A model generated the notes under the pieces. It searched no databases. It saw only the letters and a program-made list of their open reading frames with translations, and was not told where the DNA came from. Of a stretch of 64,000 nucleotides of DNA, positions 46,040 to 53,505 are shown piece after piece (the stretch's first letter is position 1; each line of letters begins with the position of its first letter). A program made the position numbers and the translations under genes. This DNA comes from Halieaceae bacterium UBA5085 (GTDB taxonomy: Bacteria > Pseudomonadota > Gammaproteobacteria > Pseudomonadales > Halieaceae): positions 62,001 to 126,000 of the forward strand of contig DIAF01000015.1 of NCBI GenBank assembly GCA_002414665.1, written 5' to 3'.

Positions 46040-47268
46040 GCGCCGACTCCAATAATCAGGCTGACACAGGTGGTGGCGCTACCACCGAGGTTAAAAGTGG
46101 CCATGTTCTCGGCATGCGGCAGTTGGTAGCCACCGGCCCGCCCGCTCACCTGCAGTGCACAGTCCAGCGCCATGCGCACACCGGTAGCGCCCACCGGATG
46201 GCCGAGGCCGATCAGGCCACCACTGGGGTTGATGGGAAAGCTCCCGTCGCGGGTGATGCGGCCGTCTTCCACGGCCTTCCAGCTTTCTCCTGGAGCGGTG
46301 AGCCCGCTGTGATCTATCGCCATGTATTCGGTGACTGAGAAGCAGTCGTGGGTCTCCAGGGCGTCGAGGTCGGTGATGTGTGCAAAGCCACCGCGGCGCA
46401 GTGCATCTTCCATCATGGTCTGTACATGGGGGAACAGCAGCGGCATGCCGGCGCTGAGTTGCAGCTTGCGCTCCAGCAGGATAGGCGCGGAGCGGTGTCC
46501 CCAGCCCTTGATGCGCGGAATATCGGCCAGCTTCAGACCGTGTTTGGCGGCATGCTCGCGTGCAGCGCGCTCACTGGCGAGAATGACGCAGGCGGCACCG
46601 TCGGTGATCTGCCCGCAATCCATTTTGCGCACGCGGCCTTCGATGACCGGGTTGAGTTCGTCGTCATCGCTGAAGCAGCCCGGCGGGAACTGCCAGGCGC
46701 GGGTCTGGGCGTTGGGGTTGGATTTGGCGTTGCCGAAGTTGATCTCCGCGATACGCGCCAGGTGCTCGCCTTGAATGCCGTGGCGCTGCTGGTATTCACG
46801 GGTGATGCGGTCAAACATGTGCGGCCAGGGGTAGTCGCAGTCGGTGGCCTCGTGTCCCTGCCAGGCGGCTGCGCCCAGATATTCCGCGCCGGTCTTGCCG
46901 TTTACATTGCGCATGAATTCCAGGCCCAGTACGCAGGCGATGTCGTAGTGTCCGGCCTCTATATCGCGCATGGCGCTGAGCATGGCGATAGAGCCAGAAG
47001 CGCAGGCCGCCTCGTGGCGCGACGTTGGGATGGCCGCCAGTTCCGGGTACAGCTGGCCGAAAAAGCCGTTGATCAGCCCCTGGCCGGTGAACAGCTCGCC
47101 GACGAAATTGCCCACATGGCCCACCTCGATCTGCGCGGGCTCGATGCCGGCGTTAGCGATGGCGCCGTCCAGCGCTTCGGCGAACATGTCGTAGATCTCC
47201 AGGCCTTCACGGGCCCAGTTGCGGCTGAAATCGGTTTGTGCGCCGCCCAGGATATAAACGTGGTTCAT
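46036..47268 (-). CDS. SCP2/SCPx-type thiolase
   Basis: 410 residues. The nucleophile Cys is in AACASGS, and the second half carries ETHDCFSV and GLGHPVGATGVRM, typical of the SCPx-like subgroup that handles branched or sterol-type 3-ketoacyl-CoA. It forms 4-base overlaps with both neighbours (acyl-CoA synthetase before, thiolase after). Having two different thiolases in one operon suggests that one shortens the chain and the other releases a branched or ring product. The exact substrate is not inferable. Confidence 0.9.
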   Translation of the reverse strand: MNHVYILGGAQTDFSRNWAREGLEIYDMFAEALDGAIANAGIEPAQIEVGHVGNFVGELFTGQGLINGFFGQLYPELAAIPTSRHEAACASGSIAMLSAMRDIEAGHYDIACVLGLEFMRNVNGKTGAEYLGAAAWQGHEATDCDYPWPHMFDRITREYQQRHGIQGEHLARIAEINFGNAKSNPNAQTRAWQFPPGCFSDDDELNPVIEGRVRKMDCGQITDGAACVILASERAAREHAAKHGLKLADIPRIKGWGHRSAPILLERKLQLSAGMPLLFPHVQTMMEDALRRGGFAHITDLDALETHDCFSVTEYMAIDHSGLTAPGESWKAVEDGRITRDGSFPINPSGGLIGLGHPVGATGVRMALDCALQVSGRAGGYQLPHAENMATFNLGGSATTCVSLIIGVGA

Positions 47269-48944
47269 GCTTGGGTTCCTCGTTGTGCTACCAGTGCCTG
47301 CAATTCACCGCGTACCACCTTGCCGACCGGGTTGCGGGGCAGTCCCTCGAAGAGTTCCAGCCGCTCCGGCAGTTTGAATTTCGCCACGCCTTTCTCCAGC
47401 AGCCAGCTGCACAGCGTTGCCAGTTGCGGCGGGTCGCTGCCCTCCAGCGGAACGATGCAGGCACAGATCTTTTCCTCCAGATCCGCGTCCGGGTAACCGC
47501 ACACTGCGGCCTCCGCGAGCCCGGGAAAACCTTCCAGCAAGGTGTCCAGCTCCGCCGGGGAAATCTTCATGCCGCCGCGGTTGATGATATCCTTGCAGCG
47601 GCCGACGATGCGATAGTAGTTCGGCGGATCGCCGGCAATTTCCACCAGATCACCGGTGCGAAACAGGCCATCCTCGGTGAACACGCCCTCGCCGCTGTGC
47701 CCCAGGTAGCCGTCAAATACAGCGGGGCCGCCAATGCACAGCTCGCCCGGGACACCCGGTTCGGTGATTTCCGCGCCGGACTCCGGGTCGATCACGCGGG
47801 TGGTGATGGACTCGTGGGAATGGCCCTGCCAGGGCATATTGCGTGCACCGAAGCGCGGGAACAGGCTGGCCCGGTACTCGGGTGTTGCGGCTACTTCCGG
47901 TGTGGAGAACAGGCTGATCCCCTCATTGGAGCCATAGAAGTTGATGATCGGTTTGCCGTACTCGCCCTCGATGACCTGGATCATGGCCGGAGAGAGTGGT
48001 ACCGAGCCCGAGCCGAAGGCGCGGATCGCACTGAAATCGCATTGCTGCCACAGGGCCGGCTGCTGCGCGAGACGGTTGAGCAGGGCGGGCGGCGCAATGG
48101 TGAAATTGACCCGTTCTTCCTGAATCTGGCGCAGGAACATCGGTGGATCCATGGGCTGGTGCAGCACCAGCGGACAGGCGTTGATGACGGCGGGGAACAG
48201 GAACCCGCCCAGCGCCGCCATATTGACCAGAGGGAAGGGCACCAGCAGTGTTTCGCCCTGCTGGTAATTGCCTGCCGCCATAGTGTTGCGCGCGATCGCC
48301 TGCCACATATTGTGTGAGCGCGGCACGCCCTTTGGCGTACCGGTAGTGCCCGAGGTCCAGACCACCGTGAGGATGTCATTGGCGTCCGCCGGGTGCTGTT
48401 CGCGGTGCGCGCGCAGCATGGCGATATCCTCGGGGGTTGCTGGACGATCAAGGTCAAGCTCGTTGCCAAAACGCCAGACGGGCAGCTCCGGCAGCGCCGC
48501 CTGCGCGCGTGCCGCGAGGTCCTGTTCGCGAAACTGCCCGAGTGTGATGACGGCTGCGGGCTGCAGGCTGTCGGCAAAGCCTTTGAGCTCGTGGCCTCCG
48601 TACTGTATGGGGAGCGGTGAGATGACCACTCCCAACTTGCTGGCCGCGAAGTAGGTGATGACCAGCTCGGCAATGTTCGGCAGCTGCACCAGAATGCGGT
48701 CGTCGTGGCGCAGCCCCAGCGCGAGCAGCTGCCCTGCAAGCTGGTCGCTGAGCGCCTCCAGTTCCGCAAAGTTCACGCGCCTGACCGGCAGCCCGGTCAG
48801 CTCGGTCTTGTTGGGCTGGTCCACCAGTGCTGTGCGTTCCGGCACCTCGGCCGCCTGCGCCGCGAGAATATCGTGCAGGGTCTCGTCGCTCCAGTAGCCG
48901 GCGTTGGTCAGTGCGTGAATGCGTGATTGTGGGCTGGTTTGCAT
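47265..48944 (-). CDS. Acyl-CoA synthetase (class I adenylate-forming)
   Basis: 559 residues. The AMP-binding signature is WTSGTTGTPKGVPRSH, near residue 205. The adenylation core GCxx-type region FYGSNEG lies near 340, the hinge RIVGRCKDIINRGGMKIS near 470, and the C-terminal Lys sits in RNPVGKVVRGEL. It activates a carboxylic acid to its CoA ester at the start of a beta-oxidation-type pathway. It begins 3 bases after the flavin oxidase gene and overlaps the thiolase by 4 bases. Confidence 0.92.
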   Translation of the reverse strand: MQTSPQSRIHALTNAGYWSDETLHDILAAQAAEVPERTALVDQPNKTELTGLPVRRVNFAELEALSDQLAGQLLALGLRHDDRILVQLPNIAELVITYFAASKLGVVISPLPIQYGGHELKGFADSLQPAAVITLGQFREQDLAARAQAALPELPVWRFGNELDLDRPATPEDIAMLRAHREQHPADANDILTVVWTSGTTGTPKGVPRSHNMWQAIARNTMAAGNYQQGETLLVPFPLVNMAALGGFLFPAVINACPLVLHQPMDPPMFLRQIQEERVNFTIAPPALLNRLAQQPALWQQCDFSAIRAFGSGSVPLSPAMIQVIEGEYGKPIINFYGSNEGISLFSTPEVAATPEYRASLFPRFGARNMPWQGHSHESITTRVIDPESGAEITEPGVPGELCIGGPAVFDGYLGHSGEGVFTEDGLFRTGDLVEIAGDPPNYYRIVGRCKDIINRGGMKISPAELDTLLEGFPGLAEAAVCGYPDADLEEKICACIVPLEGSDPPQLATLCSWLLEKGVAKFKLPERLELFEGLPRNPVGKVVRGELQALVAQRGTQA

Positions 48945-48947
48945 GTG

Positions 48948-49862
48948 TTATCCCTCGCAGGCAGCGCGATACTCTCGATCCAGCCTGGCGACCAGATCGG
49001 CAATCGGCAGAATATCACGGATGGCTCCTACACCCTGGCCCGCCGACCAGACGTCCCGCCAGCGCTTGGCATCGCTGGTGGAAGCGGCGATATCGATTTT
49101 TGCGCCGTCAGGCATGTTTGCCGGATCGTAGCCCGCGGCGACCAGGCTGGCGCGCAGCCAGTTCGCCTTCACCCCCGTCAGGGCATCGGAGCAGACGATA
49201 TCGGCGCCGGTGGCGTCCACCACCATCTGCTTGTAGGCGGGGTCCGCCATGCTCTCCTGTGTGGCGATAAACCGCGTGCCCATGTAGGCGTAGTTGGCGC
49301 CCAGCACCTGTGCAGCGCGCACACCGCGTCCGCTGGAGATGCCGCCGCCGAGCACGATCTCCCCGTCCCAGAACTGGCGTACCTCCTCAACGAAGGCAAA
49401 ACCCGCCTGCTGGCCCGTGTGGCCGCCGGCGCCGGCAGCCACCAGAACCAGACCATCCACGCCGGCCTCAATCGCCTTGGCGGCGAAACGGGTGTCGATC
49501 ACGTCCGCGAAGATTTTGCCGCCGTAGCTGTGGACTTCTTCGATCGCTTCCTTCGGGCTGCCCAGCGCCGAGATCACCAGCGGCGCGCGGTATTTCACTG
49601 CCAGCGACAGGTCTTCGAAACGACGGGTATTGGAGCGGTGCATCATGAGGTTGATGGCCCAGGGTCCGTGATCCTCGCCGCCGGTCGCCGCGGTGATTTG
49701 CTGTAGCCAGCGCTCCAGTTCTTCAGTGCTGCGAGCATTTACCGACGGAAAGGTGCCCACGATGCCGGCACGGCAGCTGGCAATGACCATCTCCGGGCCG
49801 GATTGCAGGAACATGGGAGCCTGGAATACAGGGATTCTGAGCTGACCGAGTGTGCGTGGCAT
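48948..49862 (-). CDS. Nitronate monooxygenase / 2-nitropropane dioxygenase family flavoprotein
   Basis: 304 residues of the FMN-dependent TIM-barrel family. The N-terminus PVFQAPMFLQSGPEM and the glycine-rich FMN segment VAAGAGGHTGQQAGF with the active-site His are typical, as is LGGGISSGRG for phosphate binding. Members oxidise nitronates or reduce enoyl substrates; in acyl-CoA or steroid clusters they often behave as quinone or enone reductases. It leads the minus-strand operon. A 19-base leader motif (49877-49895) 14 bases upstream is almost identical to one before the SDR gene at 51705. Confidence 0.88.
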   Translation of the reverse strand: MPRTLGQLRIPVFQAPMFLQSGPEMVIASCRAGIVGTFPSVNARSTEELERWLQQITAATGGEDHGPWAINLMMHRSNTRRFEDLSLAVKYRAPLVISALGSPKEAIEEVHSYGGKIFADVIDTRFAAKAIEAGVDGLVLVAAGAGGHTGQQAGFAFVEEVRQFWDGEIVLGGGISSGRGVRAAQVLGANYAYMGTRFIATQESMADPAYKQMVVDATGADIVCSDALTGVKANWLRASLVAAGYDPANMPDGAKIDIAASTSDAKRWRDVWSAGQGVGAIRDILPIADLVARLDREYRAACEG

Positions 49863-49876
49863 AGAGCGTATCCGAG

Positions 49877-49895
49877 GTTACTTTTATTAAAAGAC
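49877..49895 (-). promoter_or_regulatory. 19-bp leader motif shared with the SDR operon (copy A)
   Basis: On the minus strand the sequence is GTCTTTTAATAAAAGTAAC. It matches copy B at 51706-51724 in 17 of 19 positions. It contains a perfect CTTTTA-A-TAAAAG palindrome. It lies 14 bases upstream of the flavin oxidase start and probably includes the -10 element. Confidence 0.55.
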
Positions 49896-49928
49896 CGTCA
49901 TGGTAGACGTGAATCTGCCGGGGGACAA

Positions 49929-49973
49929 GACATGCGGGTATCCGACATGCGGGTATCCGACATGCGGGTTCCC
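49929..49973. repeat. 15-bp tandem repeat, three units
   Basis: GACATGCGGGTATCC occurs twice exactly (49929-49943, 49944-49958) and once with two changes (49959-49973); a decayed fourth unit (starting GACGCG) may follow. It lies between the flavin oxidase gene and the end of the DUF1295 gene. It is a small direct repeat, not a CRISPR array, because there are no spacers. Confidence 0.85.
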
Positions 49974-50005
49974 GACGCGTGGTGTCCGGGTGCTGCAGCA
50001 GCGCC

Positions 50006-50797
50006 TTAGCGGCCCCGTCTGGGCGGCCACGGCACCAGCCCGCTGGTACGGGCCATGTACTCGGCGTAGCCGGGCTTTTCCCGCGCCAGTTTTTTGTCCA
50101 GGGTTTTCTGCCCCGTCACGTTGACCACCAGGTAGCTGTAGGCCAGCGGGCCGATGACGGTGAGCCAGCCCATCGGTGCTTCGCAGGCAACCAGCCAAAT
50201 GCCCCACCAGACACAGAGTTCGCCAAAATAATTGGGGTGCCTGGAGTAGCGCCACAAACCCGTGCACAGCACCGTGCCGCGGTTTTCCGCTTGTGCGCGG
50301 AAGTGCCTGAGCTGGGCATCGGCCACAGTTTCTGTGACCAGCCCCAGCAGCCAGACAACGCTGCCCAACACGGCGAGCCAGCCCGCGGGGCCGCCGCTGT
50401 GCATGCCCACCTGGACCGGCAGTGAGGCGAGCCAGAGCACAAGGGCTTGAAGCAGGAATACCTGGCGCAGGCTGAGCCAGAGAAAGGCGCGTTCGTTGTT
50501 TACCCAACTGCGCAGTTTGGTATAGCGCGGGTCTTCACCGTGGCCCCAGTTGCGACCGATCAGGTAGGCAGTGATGCGCAGTGCCCAGAGCGAAACCATG
50601 GCCAGCAACAGCCACTGCAGGGTCTGGTGTTCGGCTGCCAGGGTGAAGGCGGTCAGCGTGATGGCAACAATGATCAGGGCGAAGAACATGTCGATAATGC
50701 TTACGTCCCGCAGAGGGATGCTCGCCAACCACAGCGCCAGCGCGCATCCCAGGGCCACCGCGGCCGTAGCACCGAACAGAGCGAGCAGGTCCATCAT
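50006..50797 (-). CDS. DUF1295 / steroid 5-alpha-reductase-like membrane protein
   Basis: 263 residues with about seven hydrophobic segments. The conserved motif is RYSRHPNYFGEL (about 180) followed by KTLDKKLAREKPGYAEYM near the C-terminus, shared with the DUF1295 and steroid-reductase/isoprenylcysteine methyltransferase superfamily. Those enzymes reduce enone or sterol double bonds with NADPH or methylate at the membrane surface. The start ATG at 50797 overlaps the stop of the SDR gene by 4 bases (ATGA), so both work as one unit. The neighbourhood supports a redox step on a lipid-like substrate. Confidence 0.88.
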   Translation of the reverse strand: MMDLLALFGATAAVALGCALALWLASIPLRDVSIIDMFFALIIVAITLTAFTLAAEHQTLQWLLLAMVSLWALRITAYLIGRNWGHGEDPRYTKLRSWVNNERAFLWLSLRQVFLLQALVLWLASLPVQVGMHSGGPAGWLAVLGSVVWLLGLVTETVADAQLRHFRAQAENRGTVLCTGLWRYSRHPNYFGELCVWWGIWLVACEAPMGWLTVIGPLAYSYLVVNVTGQKTLDKKLAREKPGYAEYMARTSGLVPWPPRRGR

Positions 50798-51705
50798 GAG
50801 GGCAGGTCTCCAGCAAAGTCGAGAAACAGGGCGACGGCCGAGGCGTAGTCGCGCGTGGGCGCTGAGTCGCCGAGCGTACACCAGGCGGCTTCCATGGCGC
50901 CCGCTGCGTGGCTCAGGTCCACAGGGGTGCTGAGCAGGTTGCGTGCGCGCGCCACGCGGCCACCACCGGCAACCACAACTTCGCCATTGAGGGCACAGTC
51001 GTCGCTCGCCAGCCAGGCTACCACCGGCGCCACAGCCTCTGGTGGCAATCGACGGGCCATGTCTGCAGGCAGGCTGCTGCGGGTCATGGCGGTGTGTGCG
51101 AAGGGTGCGATGGTATTGATGCGCACGCCGTGCGCGGCCCCTTCCAGTGCCAGCGCACGGCACAGACCGATCACCCCCGCCTTGGACGCGGAGTACGCGG
51201 GCAGGCCGTGCTCACCGTGCAGACCCGCGGCGGAGCTGCTGACGACAATGGCGCCGCCCCGTTGCTGGTACAAATGGCGGAAGGTCGGATGCAGCAGACA
51301 GGCGGTGCCCATCAGGTTGATCTCGATGATGCGGCGGAACTCGTCCAGGCTCTGCTTGTGAAACGAAGATGCCTCGGACACGCCCGCGTTGGCGATGACA
51401 ATGTCCAGTCGGCCGTAGTGTTGCAGGGCCGTGGCCAGCAGATGTTCACCGCAGCGCGGGTCTGCGGCGTCGCTGTAATCGGCGACGGCACTGCCGCCCC
51501 TGGCGCAGATCTCGCGCACCACGGTATCGGCGCTGTGCTCGGTGTCGCCGCTGTGGCGCCGGTTGTTGACGACAACCCGCGCGCCCCTCTGTGCCAGATC
51601 CAGGGCGTAGGCGCGTCCCAATCCCTTGCCGGCACCGGTCACGATGGCCACCTTGCCAGCCAGTGTCGCTTGCCCATCGGGCACTGCGGTAGATGTCATG
51701 GTCAT
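50794..51705 (-). CDS. Short-chain dehydrogenase/reductase (multifunctional-enzyme-2-like)
   Basis: 303 residues. The cofactor loop is TGAGKGLGRAYAL, the NAG motif is IANAGVSE, the catalytic Ser is in SSSAAGLHG and the Tyr/Lys in YSASKAG. It is longer than a basic SDR, with a C-terminal extension (about 50 residues) similar to the peroxisomal multifunctional enzyme dehydrogenase unit that acts on 3-hydroxyacyl-CoA. It leads an operon with the DUF1295 gene. The ATG directly follows the -10-like TATAAA, so the mRNA may be leaderless. Regulated through the palindrome in its promoter spacer. Confidence 0.9.
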   Translation of the reverse strand: MTMTSTAVPDGQATLAGKVAIVTGAGKGLGRAYALDLAQRGARVVVNNRRHSGDTEHSADTVVREICARGGSAVADYSDAADPRCGEHLLATALQHYGRLDIVIANAGVSEASSFHKQSLDEFRRIIEINLMGTACLLHPTFRHLYQQRGGAIVVSSSAAGLHGEHGLPAYSASKAGVIGLCRALALEGAAHGVRINTIAPFAHTAMTRSSLPADMARRLPPEAVAPVVAWLASDDCALNGEVVVAGGGRVARARNLLSTPVDLSHAAGAMEAAWCTLGDSAPTRDYASAVALFLDFAGDLPS

Positions 51706-51724
51706 GTTACTTTTATAAATAGAC
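51706..51724 (-). promoter_or_regulatory. 19-bp leader motif shared with the flavin oxidase operon (copy B)
   Basis: On the minus strand the sequence is GTCTATTTATAAAAGTAAC, differing from copy A (49877-49895) at two positions. It directly abuts the ATG of the SDR gene. It contains the TATAAA -10 hexamer and half of the palindrome at 51720-51734. Confidence 0.6.
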
Positions 51725-51739
51725 TTTTAGTCTAGCCAA
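51712..51739 (-). promoter_or_regulatory. Promoter of the SDR operon with an operator palindrome in its spacer
   Basis: Reading the minus strand: -35 TTGGCT (51739-51734), a 16-base spacer and -10 TATAAA (51717-51712), 6 bases before the ATG. The spacer is filled by the perfect 6-3-6 palindrome TAGACT-AAA-AGTCTA (51720-51734). A repressor bound there, for example of the TetR type, would block the polymerase directly. The short distance to the ATG implies transcription starts at or next to the A of ATG. Confidence 0.6.
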
Positions 51740-51775
51740 GGGATGGGGGCGCTGCAAGAGCGCAGGAATTTAAAC

Positions 51776-51803
51776 TTGCATAAAAATACTTCATATCTAT
51801 AAT
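51776..51803 (+). promoter_or_regulatory. Sigma-70 promoter of the carotenoid oxygenase gene
   Basis: -35 TTGCAT (51776-51781), a 16-base spacer and a perfect -10 TATAAT (51798-51803), about 59 bases before the start codon. It is divergent to the SDR promoter about 40 bases away. Confidence 0.6.
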
Positions 51804-51862
51804 CAAGCGAAATCCACGCGCAGCGGGGGGTGTCCCGCCTGCCAGACGTCAGGGGGAACCCT

Positions 51863-53383
51863 ATGCAGAGCCTGAGCAAATTCACCGAGTATCCGTCAGT
51901 CGAACAGTGCATCGGAGGGGTCACCCAGTTTGCCGATGCGCCGTCCTGGATTTACGAGCTCGACAACCCGTACCTGCACGGCGTTTATGCGCCGACTACC
52001 GATGAGCTCAATGTCTCGGGCCTGGCGGTGGAGGGCGAGTTGCCGGCAGACCTGGAGGGGGCCTATTTCCGCAATGGCCCGAACCCGGTATTTGAGCCCA
52101 AGAACCGCTATCACCCCTTTGACGGCGACGGCATGGTCCACGGCGTGTACTTCCGCGACGGCCAGGCAGCCTATCGCAACCGCTACGTGGATACCCTGGC
52201 ATTGCAGGGGGAACGCGCCGATGGTCATTCCATATCGCCCGGTGTAATGGGCCCCTTCGATTACTCGCTGTCCCCGTTTGGTATCAAGGACACCTCAAAC
52301 ACCGATATTTTCATCTATAACGGTGACCTGATGAGCCTCTGGTACAACGCGGGGCATCCCTACCGGCTGGATGCACACACCCTCGGCACCAAGGGCTACT
52401 ACGATCTCGAGGGCCGAGCGCAGCGTCGCATGTCGGCGCACTCGAAAGTGGACCTGGCAACCGGCGAACTGTTGTTCTTTGACTACGGTGACCAGCCGCC
52501 CTATATGACCTACGGGGTGGCGGACCCGAGCGGCAAGTTGCTGCACGAGGTAGCCATTGACCTGCCGGGCCCGCGCCTGCCGCACGACATCGGCTTCACG
52601 ACCCATTACACGATCCTGCACGACCTGCCGTTCTTCCACGACATGAACGTGCTGCGCCAGCACGGCTACCGGGTACTCACTTTCCACCGTGACATCCCCA
52701 CGCGCTTCGGTTTGATCCCGCGCTATGGCGCCGGCAATGAAGTGCGCTGGTTCGAGTGCGAACCCTGTTACATCCTGCACACCAGCAATGCCTGGGAAGC
52801 GGGTGACTGGGTGATCATGGATGGCTGTCGCTCCACCAACCCAATGCCCGAAACCAAGCCCGGTGAAGGCGAACTCGCATCGATGCTCGCGTATATGCGG
52901 CTGGAGGCCAACAACTACCGCTGGCGCTTCAATCTGCGCACGGGCGAGGTGCGGGAAGGGCCTATCGATGACCTCAACACCGAGTTCAACAAGACCAATC
53001 CGCTCTACCACGGTCGCGAGAGTCGTTTCGCCTACCACCAGCGTATTCCGCTGCACCACGAGGGCGGCCTCACCCTGCGCTTCACCGGCCTGGTCAAATA
53101 TGACAACGAAACGGGCAAGCGCTGGCAGTGGAATTATGGCCCGGGCGTGTTTGGCAGCGAGGCGGTGTTTGCGCCGCGCCGCGGTGCCACCGCGAGCACA
53201 GCGGAAGACGATGGCTACGTGATTACCCTGGTGACCGACAGCACAACCTGGCAATCCGACTGTCTGGTGTTCGATGCGCGAGACATCGAGCCCGGCCCCA
53301 TCGCGCGCGTGCGCTTGCCGCACCGTGTGCCTTACGGTTTTCACGCCACCTGGGCGCGGGGTGAGGATATGTGGCCTGCGTAA
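51863..53383 (+). CDS. Carotenoid oxygenase (RPE65 / lignostilbene dioxygenase) family protein
   Basis: 506 residues with a seven-bladed propeller pattern. The four iron-binding His residues are recognisable: H193 (SAHSKVD), H241 (LPHDIGF), H306 (ILHTSNAW) and H494 (YGFHATWA). The N-terminal GPNPVFEP and HPFDGDGMVHG motifs are family hallmarks. The enzymes cleave carotenoids, stilbenes or other conjugated double bonds with O2, producing aldehydes. The frame is open from a GTG at 51830, but the ATG at 51863 has GGGGG 6 bases before it. It is divergent from the SDR/DUF1295 operon and next to a TonB receptor, suggesting use of an imported unsaturated substrate. Confidence 0.94.
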   Translation: MQSLSKFTEYPSVEQCIGGVTQFADAPSWIYELDNPYLHGVYAPTTDELNVSGLAVEGELPADLEGAYFRNGPNPVFEPKNRYHPFDGDGMVHGVYFRDGQAAYRNRYVDTLALQGERADGHSISPGVMGPFDYSLSPFGIKDTSNTDIFIYNGDLMSLWYNAGHPYRLDAHTLGTKGYYDLEGRAQRRMSAHSKVDLATGELLFFDYGDQPPYMTYGVADPSGKLLHEVAIDLPGPRLPHDIGFTTHYTILHDLPFFHDMNVLRQHGYRVLTFHRDIPTRFGLIPRYGAGNEVRWFECEPCYILHTSNAWEAGDWVIMDGCRSTNPMPETKPGEGELASMLAYMRLEANNYRWRFNLRTGEVREGPIDDLNTEFNKTNPLYHGRESRFAYHQRIPLHHEGGLTLRFTGLVKYDNETGKRWQWNYGPGVFGSEAVFAPRRGATASTAEDDGYVITLVTDSTTWQSDCLVFDARDIEPGPIARVRLPHRVPYGFHATWARGEDMWPA

Positions 53384-53505
53384 CGATGCAGCCTGCGGCT
53401 GTCGGGATCTTGTATTCCGGCAGCGTTGAGATACACTAGGTTCATTAATGCAAGTAACAAGGCGGGTCGCCCCGCCCCATAACCATAACAGCGTACGAGG
53501 CTCCC

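Noticed and set aside
47238..48317. Forward ORF of 359 codons opposite the acyl-CoA synthetase
   Set aside because: The minus-strand gene has the AMP-binding signature and translational coupling with its neighbours.
49929..49988. Possible CRISPR array
   Set aside because: The 15-bp units are directly adjacent with no spacers, and no cas genes are present.
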